Of a stretch of DNA of 64,000 nucleotides, positions 8,871 through 17,945 are shown piece by piece. How positions within the stretch are numbered: position 1 is the stretch's first letter; every line of letters begins with the position of its first letter. The DNA comes from Streptomyces sp. NBC_01803. Lineage in GTDB: Bacteria > Actinomycetota > Actinomycetes > Streptomycetales > Streptomycetaceae. A program made the position numbers and the translations under genes. The notes below the pieces were generated by a model, which was given only the letters and a program-made list of their open reading frames with translations, did not search any database and had not been told where the DNA came from. The stretch spans positions 5,326,001 to 5,390,000 of the forward strand of contig NZ_CP109073.1 in assembly GCF_035917415.1 (NCBI RefSeq), read 5' to 3'.

Positions 8871-11800
8871 ATGGTCTCTGCCAGCCCCCCGTCCGCCCCC
8901 CAGTCCCAACGAGCCGCCGCTCTCCGTGACGCCCTCGCCTCGCGCGTCGTGGTCGCCGACGGCGGGATGGGCACCATGCTCCAGGCGCAGGACCCGACGC
9001 TGGAGGACTTCGAGCAGCTCGAAGGCTGCAACGAGGTGCTCAACGTCACCCGCCCGGACATCGTCGCCACCGTCCACCGCGCCTACTTCGATGTCGGCGT
9101 CGACTGCGTGGAGACCAACACCTTCGGCGCCAACCTCGCCGCGCTGGGCGAGTACGACATCGCCCACCGCGTCTTCGAGCTCTCCCACGCCGGCGCCGTG
9201 ATCGCCCGCGAGACCGCCGATGGCTTCACCGCCGCCGACGGCCGCCAGCGCTGGGTCCTCGGCTCGATGGGACCCGGCACCAAGCTGCCCACCCTCGGCC
9301 ACGCCTCCTACGCGCCCCTGCGCGACGCCTACCAGCGGAACGCCGAGGGCCTGATCGCCGGCGGCGCCGACGCGCTCCTGGTGGAGACCAGCCAGGACCT
9401 GCTCCAGACCAAGGCCGCCGTGCTCGGCGCCCGGCGGGCCCTGACCGCGGCCGGCGCCGACCTGCCGCTGGTCGTCCAGGTCACCGTGGAGACCACCGGG
9501 ACCATGCTGCTCGGCTCCGAGATCGGCGCGGCCCTCACCGCGCTGGAGCCCCTCGGCATCGACATGATCGGTCTGAACTGCGCCACCGGCCCCGCCGAGA
9601 TGAGCGAACACCTGCGGTATCTGGCGAGGCACGCGCGGGTGCCGCTGTCCTGCATGCCCAACGCGGGGCTGCCGGTGCTCGGCAAGGACGGTGCCCACTA
9701 CCCGCTGTCGGCCGGTGAGCTGGCCGACGCCCACGAGATGTTCATCGGCGAGTTCGGGCTGTCCCTGATCGGCGGCTGCTGCGGCACCACTCCCGAGCAC
9801 CTGCGGCAGGTCGTCGAGCGGGTGCGGGACCTGCGCCCCGCCGGACGCGACCCACGGCCCGAGCCCGGCGCCTCCTCGCTCTACCAGACCGTGCCCTTCC
9901 GCCAGGACACCTCCTACCTGGCCATCGGCGAGCGCACCAACGCCAACGGCTCCAAGAAGTTCCGCGAGGCGATGCTCCAGGGCCGCTGGGACGACTGCGT
10001 GGAGCTGGTCCGTGAGCAGATCCGCGAGGGCGCCCACATGCTCGACCTGTGTGTCGACTATGTCGGCCGGGACGGCGTCGCGGACATGACCGAGCTGGCC
10101 GGCCGGTTCGCCACCGCCTCCACGCTGCCCATCGTGCTGGACTCCACCGAGCCCGCCGTGCTGGAGGCCGGCCTGGAGAAGCTCGGCGGCCGGGCCGTCA
10201 TCAACTCGGTGAACTACGAGGACGGCGACGGCCCCGACTCCCGCTTCGCCCGGGTCACCCGGCTCGCCGTCGAGCACGGCGCCGCGCTGATGGCCCTGAC
10301 GATCGACGAGCAGGGCCAGGCCCGCACCCCCGAGCACAAGGTCGCCATCGCCGAGCGGCTGATCGCCGACCTCACCGGCAACTGGGGCGTGCACATCTCC
10401 GACATCATCATCGACTGCCTGACCTTCACCATCTGTACGGGGCAGGAGGAGTCCCGCCAGGACGGTCTCCACACCATCGAGGCGATCCGCGAGCTCAAGC
10501 GCCGCCACCCCGACGTGCAGACCACGCTCGGCCTGTCCAACATCTCCTTCGGGCTCAACCCCGCCGCCCGCCTGGTCCTGAACTCCGTCTTCCTCGACGA
10601 GTGCGTCCGGGCCGGCCTGGACTCCGCGATCGTGCACGCCGCGAAGATCCTGCCGATCGCCCGGATCGACCCCGAGCAGGTCGAGGTCGCCCGCGACCTC
10701 GTCTACGACCGGCGCCGCGAGGGCTACGACCCGCTGCAGCGGTTCCTGGAGCTGTTCGAGGGCGTCGACGCGAAGTCCATGAAGGCCGGCAAGACCGAGG
10801 AGCTGCTGGCGCTGCCCCTGGACGAGCGTCTCCAGCGGCGCATCATCGACGGCGAGCGCAACGGCCTGGAGGCCGACCTCGACGAGGCCCTGGCCCAGCG
10901 GCCCGCCCTGGAGATCGTCAACGACACCCTGCTGGCCGGCATGAAGGTCGTCGGCGAGCTCTTCGGCTCGGGACAGATGCAGCTCCCGTTCGTGCTCCAG
11001 TCCGCCGAGGTCATGAAGACCGCCGTGGCCTACCTCGAACCCCACATGGAGAAGACCGACGACGAGGGCAAGGGCACCATCGTCCTGGCCACCGTGCGCG
11101 GCGACGTCCACGACATCGGCAAGAACCTGGTCGACATCATCCTGACCAACAACGGCTACAACGTGGTCAACCTCGGCATCAAGCAGCCGGTCTCCGCCAT
11201 CCTCGACGCCGCGTCCGAGCACCGCGCCGACGTGATCGGCATGTCGGGACTGCTGGTGAAGTCCACGGTGATCATGAAGGAGAACCTGGAGGAGCTCAAC
11301 CGGCGCGGCATGGCGGCCGACTTCCCCGTCATCCTCGGCGGCGCCGCCCTCACCCGCGCCTACGTCGAGCAGGACCTGTACGAGGTCTACCGGGGCGAGG
11401 TCCGCTATGCCCGCGACGCCTTCGAGGGCCTGCGGCTGATGGACGCCCTGATCGCCGTCAAGCGTGGCGTCCCCGGTGCGACGCTCCCCGAGCTGAAGCA
11501 GCGCCGCGTCACCTCCCGCACCGCCGCGCTCCCCGAGCCGGAGGAGACCGACGGCCCGGTCCGTTCCGCCACGGCCACCGATGTGCCGGTGCCGGCCATG
11601 CCCTTCACCGGGACACGGGTGATCAAGGGCATCCCGCTCAAGGACTACGCGGACTGGCTGGACGAGGACGCCCTGTTCAAGGGGCAGTGGGGCCTGAAGG
11701 CCGCCAGGACCGGCGACGGCCCCGACTACGCCGAGCTGGTCGAGACCGAGGGCCGGCCCCGGCTGCGCGGCTGGCTGGACCGCCTGCACACCGACAACCT

Positions 11801-12383
11801 GCTCCAGGCCGCCGTCGTCTACGGGTACTTCCCGTGCCGTGCCGAGGGCGACGACCTGGTGATCCTGGACGACGAGGGCAAGGAGCGCACCCGCTTCACC
11901 TTCCCCCGTCAGCGGCGCGGCCGGCGCCTGTGCCTGGCCGACTTCTTCCGCCCGGCGGAGAGCGGCGAGACGGACGTGGTCGCCCTCCAGACCGTCACCG
12001 TCGGACCCCGGGTCAGCGAGGCGACGGCGGAGCTGTTCGAGGCCGACGCCTACCGCGACTACCTGGAGCTGCACGGCCTGTCCGTCCAGCTCGCCGAGGC
12101 GCTGGCCGAGTACTGGCACGCCCGGGTCAGGAGCGAGCTGGGCATCGCCGCCCAGGACCCGGCCGAGCTGACCGGGATGTTCCGCACCGAGTACCAGGGC
12201 TGCCGGTACTCGCTGGGCTACCCGGCCTGCCCCGACCTGGAGGACCGGGCCAAGATCGCCGCACTCCTGGAGCCGGAGCGGATCGGCGTGACGCTCTCCG
12301 AGGAGTTCCAGCTCCACCCGGAGCAGTCCACGGACGCGATCATTCTTCACCATCCCGAAGCCAGCTATTTCAACGCGCGCTAG
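8871..12383 (+). CDS. metH: Cobalamin-dependent methionine synthase
   Basis: MetH transfers a methyl group from 5-methyltetrahydrofolate to homocysteine through methylcobalamin. The 1170-residue protein shows all four modules: homocysteine-binding barrel with zinc ligands Cys237, Cys303 and Cys304 (GGCCGTTP); pterin-binding barrel beginning near AIGERTNANGSKKF; cap plus cobalamin-binding domain with DVHDIG at 745-750, His747 being the cobalt ligand; and the C-terminal AdoMet reactivation domain ending in HPEASYFN. I chose ATG 8871, with GGGAG upstream, over an in-frame GTG at 8814. No cobalamin-riboswitch core was found in the 217-base upstream spacer. A 16-bp hairpin terminates it. Confidence 0.96.
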   Translation: MVSASPPSAPQSQRAAALRDALASRVVVADGGMGTMLQAQDPTLEDFEQLEGCNEVLNVTRPDIVATVHRAYFDVGVDCVETNTFGANLAALGEYDIAHRVFELSHAGAVIARETADGFTAADGRQRWVLGSMGPGTKLPTLGHASYAPLRDAYQRNAEGLIAGGADALLVETSQDLLQTKAAVLGARRALTAAGADLPLVVQVTVETTGTMLLGSEIGAALTALEPLGIDMIGLNCATGPAEMSEHLRYLARHARVPLSCMPNAGLPVLGKDGAHYPLSAGELADAHEMFIGEFGLSLIGGCCGTTPEHLRQVVERVRDLRPAGRDPRPEPGASSLYQTVPFRQDTSYLAIGERTNANGSKKFREAMLQGRWDDCVELVREQIREGAHMLDLCVDYVGRDGVADMTELAGRFATASTLPIVLDSTEPAVLEAGLEKLGGRAVINSVNYEDGDGPDSRFARVTRLAVEHGAALMALTIDEQGQARTPEHKVAIAERLIADLTGNWGVHISDIIIDCLTFTICTGQEESRQDGLHTIEAIRELKRRHPDVQTTLGLSNISFGLNPAARLVLNSVFLDECVRAGLDSAIVHAAKILPIARIDPEQVEVARDLVYDRRREGYDPLQRFLELFEGVDAKSMKAGKTEELLALPLDERLQRRIIDGERNGLEADLDEALAQRPALEIVNDTLLAGMKVVGELFGSGQMQLPFVLQSAEVMKTAVAYLEPHMEKTDDEGKGTIVLATVRGDVHDIGKNLVDIILTNNGYNVVNLGIKQPVSAILDAASEHRADVIGMSGLLVKSTVIMKENLEELNRRGMAADFPVILGGAALTRAYVEQDLYEVYRGEVRYARDAFEGLRLMDALIAVKRGVPGATLPELKQRRVTSRTAALPEPEETDGPVRSATATDVPVPAMPFTGTRVIKGIPLKDYADWLDEDALFKGQWGLKAARTGDGPDYAELVETEGRPRLRGWLDRLHTDNLLQAAVVYGYFPCRAEGDDLVILDDEGKERTRFTFPRQRRGRRLCLADFFRPAESGETDVVALQTVTVGPRVSEATAELFEADAYRDYLELHGLSVQLAEALAEYWHARVRSELGIAAQDPAELTGMFRTEYQGCRYSLGYPACPDLEDRAKIAALLEPERIGVTLSEEFQLHPEQSTDAIILHHPEASYFNAR

Positions 12384-12446
12384 CTCGACCGGGTGACATG
12401 GCGGAGGCGACTTCTCCCCAGCCGACGTAGACTGATCGGTCCGGTA

Positions 12447-12482
12447 CAGGCCGGCCGCCCCCGCACGGGGGCGGCCGGCCTG
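12447..12482 (+). terminator. Strong hairpin after metH
   Basis: A perfect 16-bp GC stem with a GCAC loop, 64 bases after the metH stop and 27 bases before the next start codon. No T-run follows. A TAGACT hexamer at 12429-12434 lies just before it, so the hairpin may sit in the 5' leader of the HAD gene instead. Confidence 0.65.
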
Positions 12483-12508
12483 CTCGCTCCTTACGGAGGT
12501 GCGCGCGG

Positions 12509-13252
12509 ATGACGAGTTCCCTGCCCGCTATCGACACCACGATGCCGCTTGGCCCCGACCCGCAGGCCGTGCTGCTCGACATGGACGGCACGCTGGTCGA
12601 CACCGAGGGTTTCTGGTGGGACGCCGAGGTCGAGGTGTTCCGCGCGCTCGGGCACGAGCTGGCGGACGAGCACCGCGAGATCGTGGTCGGCGGGCCCATG
12701 ACCCGCAGCGCCGGCTACCTGATCGAGGTGACCGGCGTCGACATCGGCCTGGACCAGATGCGCGACCTGCTGAACGCCGCGTTCCTGCGCCGTCTCGACG
12801 GGGGCGTGCCGCTGATGCCGGGCGCGCGACGGCTGCTGACCGAGCTGGCCGCCCACGGGCTGCCCACCGCCCTCGTCTCCGCCTCGCACCGGACCGTCAT
12901 CGACCGCATGCTGCTCTCACTCGGCCCGGAGCACTTCACGCTCACCGTGGCCGGCGACGAGCTCACCCGCACCAAGCCGCACCCCGACCCCTATCTCGTC
13001 GCCGCCGCCCGGCTGGGCGCCGACCCGGAGCGCTGCGTGGCCGTGGAGGACACCGCGACCGGTGTCGCCTCGGCCGAGGCGGCGGGCTGCCGGGTGATCG
13101 CGGTGCCCTCGGTGGCCCCCATCCCGGCCGCCGCCGGCCGGGTGGTCGTGGGCTCGCTGGAGGGGGTCGACCTGGCGTTCCTGCGCTCCGTGGTCACCGC
13201 CCCCGCCGTCCGTGACCTATCTCACCGGGGAACGACGGCACGGCCGGTCTAG
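12509..13252 (+). CDS. HAD-superfamily phosphatase (beta-phosphoglucomutase-like)
   Basis: A 247-residue haloacid-dehalogenase hydrolase. Motif I is LLDMDGTLVDTE with nucleophile Asp24 and acid/base Asp26; motif II is the Ser in ALVSASHR; Lys in TRTKPHPDPY is motif III; VEDTATGVASAEAAG is motif IV. A helical cap lies between motifs I and II, as in subfamily IA enzymes such as phosphoglycolate phosphatase or beta-phosphoglucomutase. The exact phosphomonoester substrate cannot be told. GGAGG precedes the ATG. Its position behind metH is conserved in streptomycetes to my memory. Confidence 0.88.
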   Translation: MTSSLPAIDTTMPLGPDPQAVLLDMDGTLVDTEGFWWDAEVEVFRALGHELADEHREIVVGGPMTRSAGYLIEVTGVDIGLDQMRDLLNAAFLRRLDGGVPLMPGARRLLTELAAHGLPTALVSASHRTVIDRMLLSLGPEHFTLTVAGDELTRTKPHPDPYLVAAARLGADPERCVAVEDTATGVASAEAAGCRVIAVPSVAPIPAAAGRVVVGSLEGVDLAFLRSVVTAPAVRDLSHRGTTARPV

Positions 13253-13298
13253 GGTTTCGTTCCGGCCCATCCGGAGCGGAACGCGAGGAAGAAGACAC

Positions 13299-14897
13299 GT
13301 GAGGAAACGCGCCCTGGGGACGTCGCTCCCGGCCGTCGCGGGGCTCGTCGCCGCCGCGCTGCTGCTGGGCGGATGCGGTCTGATCGGTGACGACCCCGGC
13401 GAGGGCGCGCCGATCGTCGTGGGGACGACCGACGACGTGCCGGCCACGGACCCGGCCGCGGGCTACGACCCCGGCTCCTGGCTGGTCTTCACCAACGTCT
13501 TCCAGTCGCTGCTGAGCTTCCCGCCCGGCGGCGCCGAGCCACGGCCGGAGGCGGCCGAGGAGTGCGGCTTCACCGACCGGGTCAGCCGCCGCTTCACCTG
13601 CACCCTCCGCGACGACCTGACGTTCAGCAACGGCGACGCACTCACCGCCCAGGACGTGAAGTTCTCCTTCGAGCGGACGCTGCGCATCAACGACCCCGAG
13701 GGGCCCGCGGTGCTGCTGTCCACCATCGACCGGATAGAGACCCCGGACGACCACACCGTCACCTTCCACCTCACCCAGCCGGACGCCACCTTCCCGCAGA
13801 AGATCGCCTCCGGCGCCGGATCGATCGTCGACCATCGCGTCTACCCGGCCGACGCGCTGCGCACCGACGGCGAGGTGGTCGGATCGGGCCCCTACACGCT
13901 GGAGAGCTTCGCCGGGGACGAGGCGGTCTTCGCCGTCAACGGCGACTACCGGGGCCCGGCCGAGACGAAGAACTCCGGGGTCACCCTGCGGCTCTTCCAC
14001 GGCGACCAGGAGGCGCTGCGGGAGGCGGTGGAGGGCGGCGCGGTGGATGTCGCCTACCGGGGGCTCGCCGCGGCGGACCTCGCCGAGCTGGAGACCACGG
14101 CGGTCACCGGTGACAGCGGCCTGAAGGTGGTGGACGGCACCGGCGCCGAGGTGCAGCACATGGTGTTCAACATGGACGACCCGGTGGTGGGCGACATCGG
14201 GGTGCGCCGGGCCATCGCCCACCTGATCGACCGGACCGCGCTCGTGCGCGACGTGTACCGGCGGACCGCCGAGCCGCTGTACTCGATCGTCCCGGCCGGG
14301 ATCACCGGGCACACCACGTCCTTCTTCGACCGCTACGGCGACCGGCCCGACCCCGGCCGGGCCGAGGAGGCGCTGCGCGCCGAGGGCATCACCGAGCCGG
14401 TCGAGGTGACGCTGTGGGTCACCCCGACGCGCTTCGGCCCGGACACCGTCGCCGCCTTCGAGCAGATCGCCGACCAGCTCAACACGGGCGGCCTGTTCGA
14501 CGCGACGGTCCGCAGCGTCGGGGCCGACGAGTTCGAAGAGGGTGTCGAGAACGGCGACTTCGGGGTCTACGTGCGCGGCTGGGTGCCCGACTACCCCGAC
14601 CCGGACAACTTCACGGCGCCCTTCTTCGGCGAGGGCAACGTGCTGGCGAACAACTACGAGTCCGCGCGGATCACCGAGGAGCTGATCCCCGACACCGCCG
14701 ACGAGAGCGACCGCAGCCGGACCGTCACCGACTTCGCCGACCTCCAGGACATCGTCGCCGAGGAGCTGCCGGTCATCCCGATCTGGCAGGGCAGGCAGTA
14801 CGCCGTCGCGGCGGAGAACGTCGACGGGCTCCAGCGGACCCTGGACGCCTCGACCGTCTTCCGCTTCTGGGAGATCGGCAAGCCGACCGGGGACTGA
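13299..14897 (+). CDS. ABC-transporter substrate-binding lipoprotein (family 5, peptide-type)
   Basis: The 532-residue protein has a type II signal peptide: positive N-terminus MRKR, hydrophobic core, and lipobox LLGGC with Cys26 as lipidation site. The mature part is a cluster-C solute-binding protein of the DppA/OppA family (SBP_bac_5), seen in LRDDLTFSNGDALTAQDVKFSFERT and the following TVTFHLTQPDATFPQ. It would capture oligopeptides or similar solutes outside the membrane. No permease or ATPase genes lie nearby, so its partners are elsewhere. I chose GTG 13299 (GAGGAAG upstream) because it starts exactly at the signal peptide; an in-frame start at 13212 would add 29 unrelated residues. 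Confidence 0.88.
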   Translation: MRKRALGTSLPAVAGLVAAALLLGGCGLIGDDPGEGAPIVVGTTDDVPATDPAAGYDPGSWLVFTNVFQSLLSFPPGGAEPRPEAAEECGFTDRVSRRFTCTLRDDLTFSNGDALTAQDVKFSFERTLRINDPEGPAVLLSTIDRIETPDDHTVTFHLTQPDATFPQKIASGAGSIVDHRVYPADALRTDGEVVGSGPYTLESFAGDEAVFAVNGDYRGPAETKNSGVTLRLFHGDQEALREAVEGGAVDVAYRGLAAADLAELETTAVTGDSGLKVVDGTGAEVQHMVFNMDDPVVGDIGVRRAIAHLIDRTALVRDVYRRTAEPLYSIVPAGITGHTTSFFDRYGDRPDPGRAEEALRAEGITEPVEVTLWVTPTRFGPDTVAAFEQIADQLNTGGLFDATVRSVGADEFEEGVENGDFGVYVRGWVPDYPDPDNFTAPFFGEGNVLANNYESARITEELIPDTADESDRSRTVTDFADLQDIVAEELPVIPIWQGRQYAVAAENVDGLQRTLDASTVFRFWEIGKPTGD

Positions 14898-14920
14898 GGC
14901 CGCCGGGCCGGCCGCCGGGC

Positions 14921-15589
14921 TCAGCTGCCGGGCCGCACCAGGCCGCTCTCGTACGCGAACACGGCCGCCTGCACCCGGTCGCGCAGCTCCAGCTTGGTCA
15001 GCACGTGACCCACATGGGTCTTGACGGTCGTCTCGCTGACGAACAGGTCCGCCGCGATCTCCGCGTTGGACAACCCCCGCGCCACCAGCTTCAGCACCTC
15101 GACCTCGCGGTCCGTCAGCGTGCCCAGCGCGTCCGGGACCGAATCCTCGCCCGAGGGCAGCTTCTCCGCGTACATGTCCAGCAGCCGCCGCGTGACGCTC
15201 GGCGCCAGCATCGCCTCGCCCGCCGCGACCACCCGGATCGCCTGCACCAGCTCCACCGCCGGGGCGTCCTTCAGCAGGAACCCGCTGGCCCCCGCCCGCA
15301 GCGCCTCCACCACATACTCGTCGAGGTCGAAGGTGGTGAGCACGAGCACCTTGGCCGGCCCGTCCTTCTCCGGGCCGGTGATCTGTCGCGTCGCCTCCAC
15401 CCCGTCCATCCTCGGCATCCGGATGTCCATCAGGACCACGTCCGGCTGGAGGGCCCGCACCTGCTCCAGGGCCTGCAGGCCGTCCCCGGCCTCCCCGACG
15501 ACGGCGAGGTCCTGCTCGGCCTCCAGGATCATCCGGAACCCGGTGCGCAGCAGCGGCTGGTCGTCGACGAGCAGAACGCGGATGGGCAT
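14921..15589 (-). CDS. NarL/FixJ-type response regulator
   Basis: The 222-residue protein has a receiver domain with acidic pocket Asp9/Asp10 and phosphoacceptor Asp55 (DVVLMDIRMP), the conserved Thr of LTTFD and Lys of LLKDA, and a C-terminal LuxR helix-turn-helix (LTDREVEVLKLVARGLSNAEIA). No histidine kinase lies beside it; the only kinase in the window is 43 kb away and is of the HisKA type that normally pairs with OmpR-like regulators, so this looks like an orphan. The ATG at 15589 starts directly at the receiver domain. It is convergent with the lipoprotein gene. Confidence 0.92.
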   Translation of the reverse strand: MPIRVLLVDDQPLLRTGFRMILEAEQDLAVVGEAGDGLQALEQVRALQPDVVLMDIRMPRMDGVEATRQITGPEKDGPAKVLVLTTFDLDEYVVEALRAGASGFLLKDAPAVELVQAIRVVAAGEAMLAPSVTRRLLDMYAEKLPSGEDSVPDALGTLTDREVEVLKLVARGLSNAEIAADLFVSETTVKTHVGHVLTKLELRDRVQAAVFAYESGLVRPGS

Positions 15590-15648
15590 GGAGGCACCCT
15601 TCGATCGGTGGGACGGCGAAGTCCCCGTCGGCCGGTGCCCATTCTGGC

Positions 15649-16605
15649 TCACGGAAGGGACCTCGCGGCGCCGCGCGCGGCGCCGGCGTCCCCGCCGGCC
15701 CCCTCCTCCAGCGGCAGCCGGGGCTGGACCAGCAGTGGATAGGGCGGGGGAGTGCCGCCGAACTCCGGGCAGCGGGACCGGTGATCGCACCAGTCGCACA
15801 GCCGGCCCGGCTTCGGCCGCCAGTCACCGGTCTCCGTCGCCCGCCGGATCGCGTCCCACAGCGCCAGCAGCTTCCGCTCCACGCTCCGCAGATCCGCCTC
15901 GGCCGGGTCGTACGTCAGCACGTCGCCGCTGCCCAGATAGACGAGCTGGAGCCGGCGCGGGATCTCGCCCCGCAGCCGCCACAGCACCAGCGCGTAGAAC
16001 TTCATCTGGAACAGCGCGTCCGCCGCGTACTCCGCGCGGGGGGCCTTGCCCGTCTTGTAGTCGACGATGCGGATCTCCCCGGTCGGGGCGATGTCCACCC
16101 GGTCGATCACCCCGCGCAGCCGCAGGCCCGAATCGAGTCGCGTCTCCACGAACAGCTCGCGCTCGGCCGGCTCCAGCCGCGTCGGGTCCTCCAGCGAGAA
16201 CCACCGCTCGACCAACTCCTCCGCCTCGGTCAGCCACTTGGCCAGCCGCGCCGGGTCGACCGCGACCGCGCCCCGCTGCCCGCCGGCGTCGGCGCCGTCA
16301 TCGTCGGCACCGTCCCCGCCGCCCTCCTCGGCGAACAGCCGCGCCAGCTCGGGACGCTTCGTCAGCAGCCGCTCCCACTCCCTGCCCACCAGCGAACGGG
16401 CCCGCCGCGCGTCGCGCTCGCCCGCCGGCGCGTCGAACACCCGCTCAAGGACGGCGTGGACGACCGTCCCCCTGGTCGCCGCCGCGCTCGGCTCCTCGGG
16501 CAATTTGTCGATCACCCGGAAGCGGTACAGCAGGGGGCACTGCATGAAATCGGCGGCCCGGGACGGGGAAAGGGAGTTGGGCGGCGTGGCGGGGGAACCG
16601 GTCAT
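15649..16605 (-). CDS. RecB-like PD-(D/E)XK nuclease with Fe-S cysteines
   Basis: This 318-residue protein belongs to the PDDEXK_1 (RecB/AddB/Cas4-like) nucleases. Catalytic features are RGTVVHAVLE (His motif), RGVIDRVD and IVDYKTGK (Asp...Asp-x-Lys). Cys23 in FMQCPLLYRF and the C-terminal cluster CDWCDHRSRC have the spacing of the four-cysteine iron-sulphur staple of AddB and Cas4. It has no helicase module, so it is a stand-alone nuclease; a role in DNA repair is inferred. An acidic Asp/Gly-rich linker lies near residue 105. ATG 16605 is chosen; earlier in-frame starts add residues unlike the family. It is divergent from the site-2 protease. Confidence 0.88.
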   Translation of the reverse strand: MTGSPATPPNSLSPSRAADFMQCPLLYRFRVIDKLPEEPSAAATRGTVVHAVLERVFDAPAGERDARRARSLVGREWERLLTKRPELARLFAEEGGGDGADDDGADAGGQRGAVAVDPARLAKWLTEAEELVERWFSLEDPTRLEPAERELFVETRLDSGLRLRGVIDRVDIAPTGEIRIVDYKTGKAPRAEYAADALFQMKFYALVLWRLRGEIPRRLQLVYLGSGDVLTYDPAEADLRSVERKLLALWDAIRRATETGDWRPKPGRLCDWCDHRSRCPEFGGTPPPYPLLVQPRLPLEEGAGGDAGAARGAARSLP

Positions 16606-16705
16606 GCAGCGAACCCTACGGCGCGTCACTGACAGCCGGCCGCATACCATCGACACTGAGCCCGCGCGCACGGCACGCGCGGGCGCGACGCGACGAGGGG
16701 AACCG

Positions 16706-17920
16706 GTGGGAGACTCCGAAAGCGACAGGCCACAGCGCCCCGCGGGGACGGGCGGCGGGATCCTGATGGGCCGCGTCCTCGGCGTCCCGGTCTACGTCGC
16801 GCCCAGCTGGTTCCTGGTCGCGGCCCTCATCACCTGGTTCTTCGGCAACCAGCTCGATCGCGTGCTGCCCGGCCTCGGCGGCGGCCGTTACCTCGTCTCC
16901 CTCTTCTTCGCCGTCGCCTTCTACGCCTCCGTGCTCGTCCACGAGCTCGCCCACACCGTCGCCGCGATCCGCTTCGACCTGCCGGTGCGGCGGATCCAAC
17001 TCCAGTTCTTCGGCGGGGTCTCGGAGATCGAGAAGGAGTCCCAGACCCCGGGCCGCGAGTTCGTCCTCGCCGGCGCGGGCCCGCTGCTCTCGCTCGTCCT
17101 GTCCGGTGTCTTCTACATCGGCGTGCTGGCCGTCGAGTCCGACACCGTGCCCGGCGTGCTGCTGGCCGGCCTGATGGTCTCCAACCTCATCGTCGCCGTC
17201 TTCAACCTCCTCCCCGGCCTGCCCCTGGACGGCGGCCGGATGCTGCGCGCCGTGGTGTGGCGGCTGTCCGGCAGCGCCATGACCGGCACGGTCGCCGCCG
17301 CCTGGACCGGCCGGGTGCTGGCCATCGTCGTCCTCATCGGCTTCCCGCTCGCCACCCACCTGGGCTCGGTCGGTGAGCGCCAGTCGTTCGCCGGCCTGGA
17401 ATCCCTCACGGACGCCCTGCTGGCCGCGATCCTGGCCGCCATCATCTGGACCGGCGCGGGCAACAGCCTGCGCATGGCCCGCCTGCGGGAGCGCCTGCCG
17501 AGGCTCAACGCCAGATCCCTGACCCGCCGGGCCGTCCCCGTCACCGGCGAGACCCCGCTCTCCGAGGCGCTGCGCCGCGCCAACGACGCCGGCGCCCGCG
17601 CCCTGGTCGTGGTCGACACCGAGGGCAGCCCCGTCTCCGTGGTCCGCGAGTCCGGCATCGCGGGCATCCCGCAGCACCGCCGCCCCTGGGTCGCCGTGAG
17701 CACCCTGGCCCAGGACCTGACGGACGGCATGCGGGTCCCGGCCGATCTGGGCGGCGAAGGGCTCCTGGAGCACCTGCGGGCCACCCCGGCCAGTGAGTAT
17801 CTGGTGGTCGAGGAGACCGGCGAGATCTACGGCGTGCTGTCCACCGGCGACGTGGAGCGCGCCTTCATCGAAGCGATGGCCCGGCACAGCCCCTCGGCGG
17901 GAGGGCGGTCAACCGGGTGA
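16706..17920 (+). CDS. Site-2 protease family membrane metalloprotease (M50) with CBS region
   Basis: The 404-residue product is an intramembrane zinc protease. HELAH gives His79, Glu80 and His83, and the third ligand is Asp175 in the NLLPGLPLDGGR motif; several hydrophobic segments surround them. After the transmembrane part, residues 260-390 form a CBS-domain pair that may sense nucleotides. It probably cleaves a membrane-anchored regulator, as Rip/S2P enzymes do; the substrate is unknown. The GTG at 16706 with GAGGGG upstream is the best start. The 100-base spacer to the divergent nuclease gene must hold both promoters. It ends just before trmI. Confidence 0.88.
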   Translation: MGDSESDRPQRPAGTGGGILMGRVLGVPVYVAPSWFLVAALITWFFGNQLDRVLPGLGGGRYLVSLFFAVAFYASVLVHELAHTVAAIRFDLPVRRIQLQFFGGVSEIEKESQTPGREFVLAGAGPLLSLVLSGVFYIGVLAVESDTVPGVLLAGLMVSNLIVAVFNLLPGLPLDGGRMLRAVVWRLSGSAMTGTVAAAWTGRVLAIVVLIGFPLATHLGSVGERQSFAGLESLTDALLAAILAAIIWTGAGNSLRMARLRERLPRLNARSLTRRAVPVTGETPLSEALRRANDAGARALVVVDTEGSPVSVVRESGIAGIPQHRRPWVAVSTLAQDLTDGMRVPADLGGEGLLEHLRATPASEYLVVEETGEIYGVLSTGDVERAFIEAMARHSPSAGGRSTG

Positions 17921-17932
17921 CCCCGGCTGGAC

Positions 17933-17938
17933 TAGGCT
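17933..17938 (+). promoter_or_regulatory. -10 element for leaderless trmI
   Basis: TAGGCT ends 7 bases before the trmI ATG and there is no ribosome-binding site. Initiation 6-8 bases after a -10 would give an mRNA starting at or next to the AUG. Confidence 0.5.
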
Positions 17939-17945
17939 GTCGTCC

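Noticed and set aside
8751..12353. 1200-codon open frame opposite metH, and many similar long frames opposite or across known genes
   Set aside because: Typical shadow frames of high-GC DNA: Arg/Gly/Pro/Val-rich, no recognisable domains, no ribosome sites, and fully covered by conserved genes on the other strand or frame.
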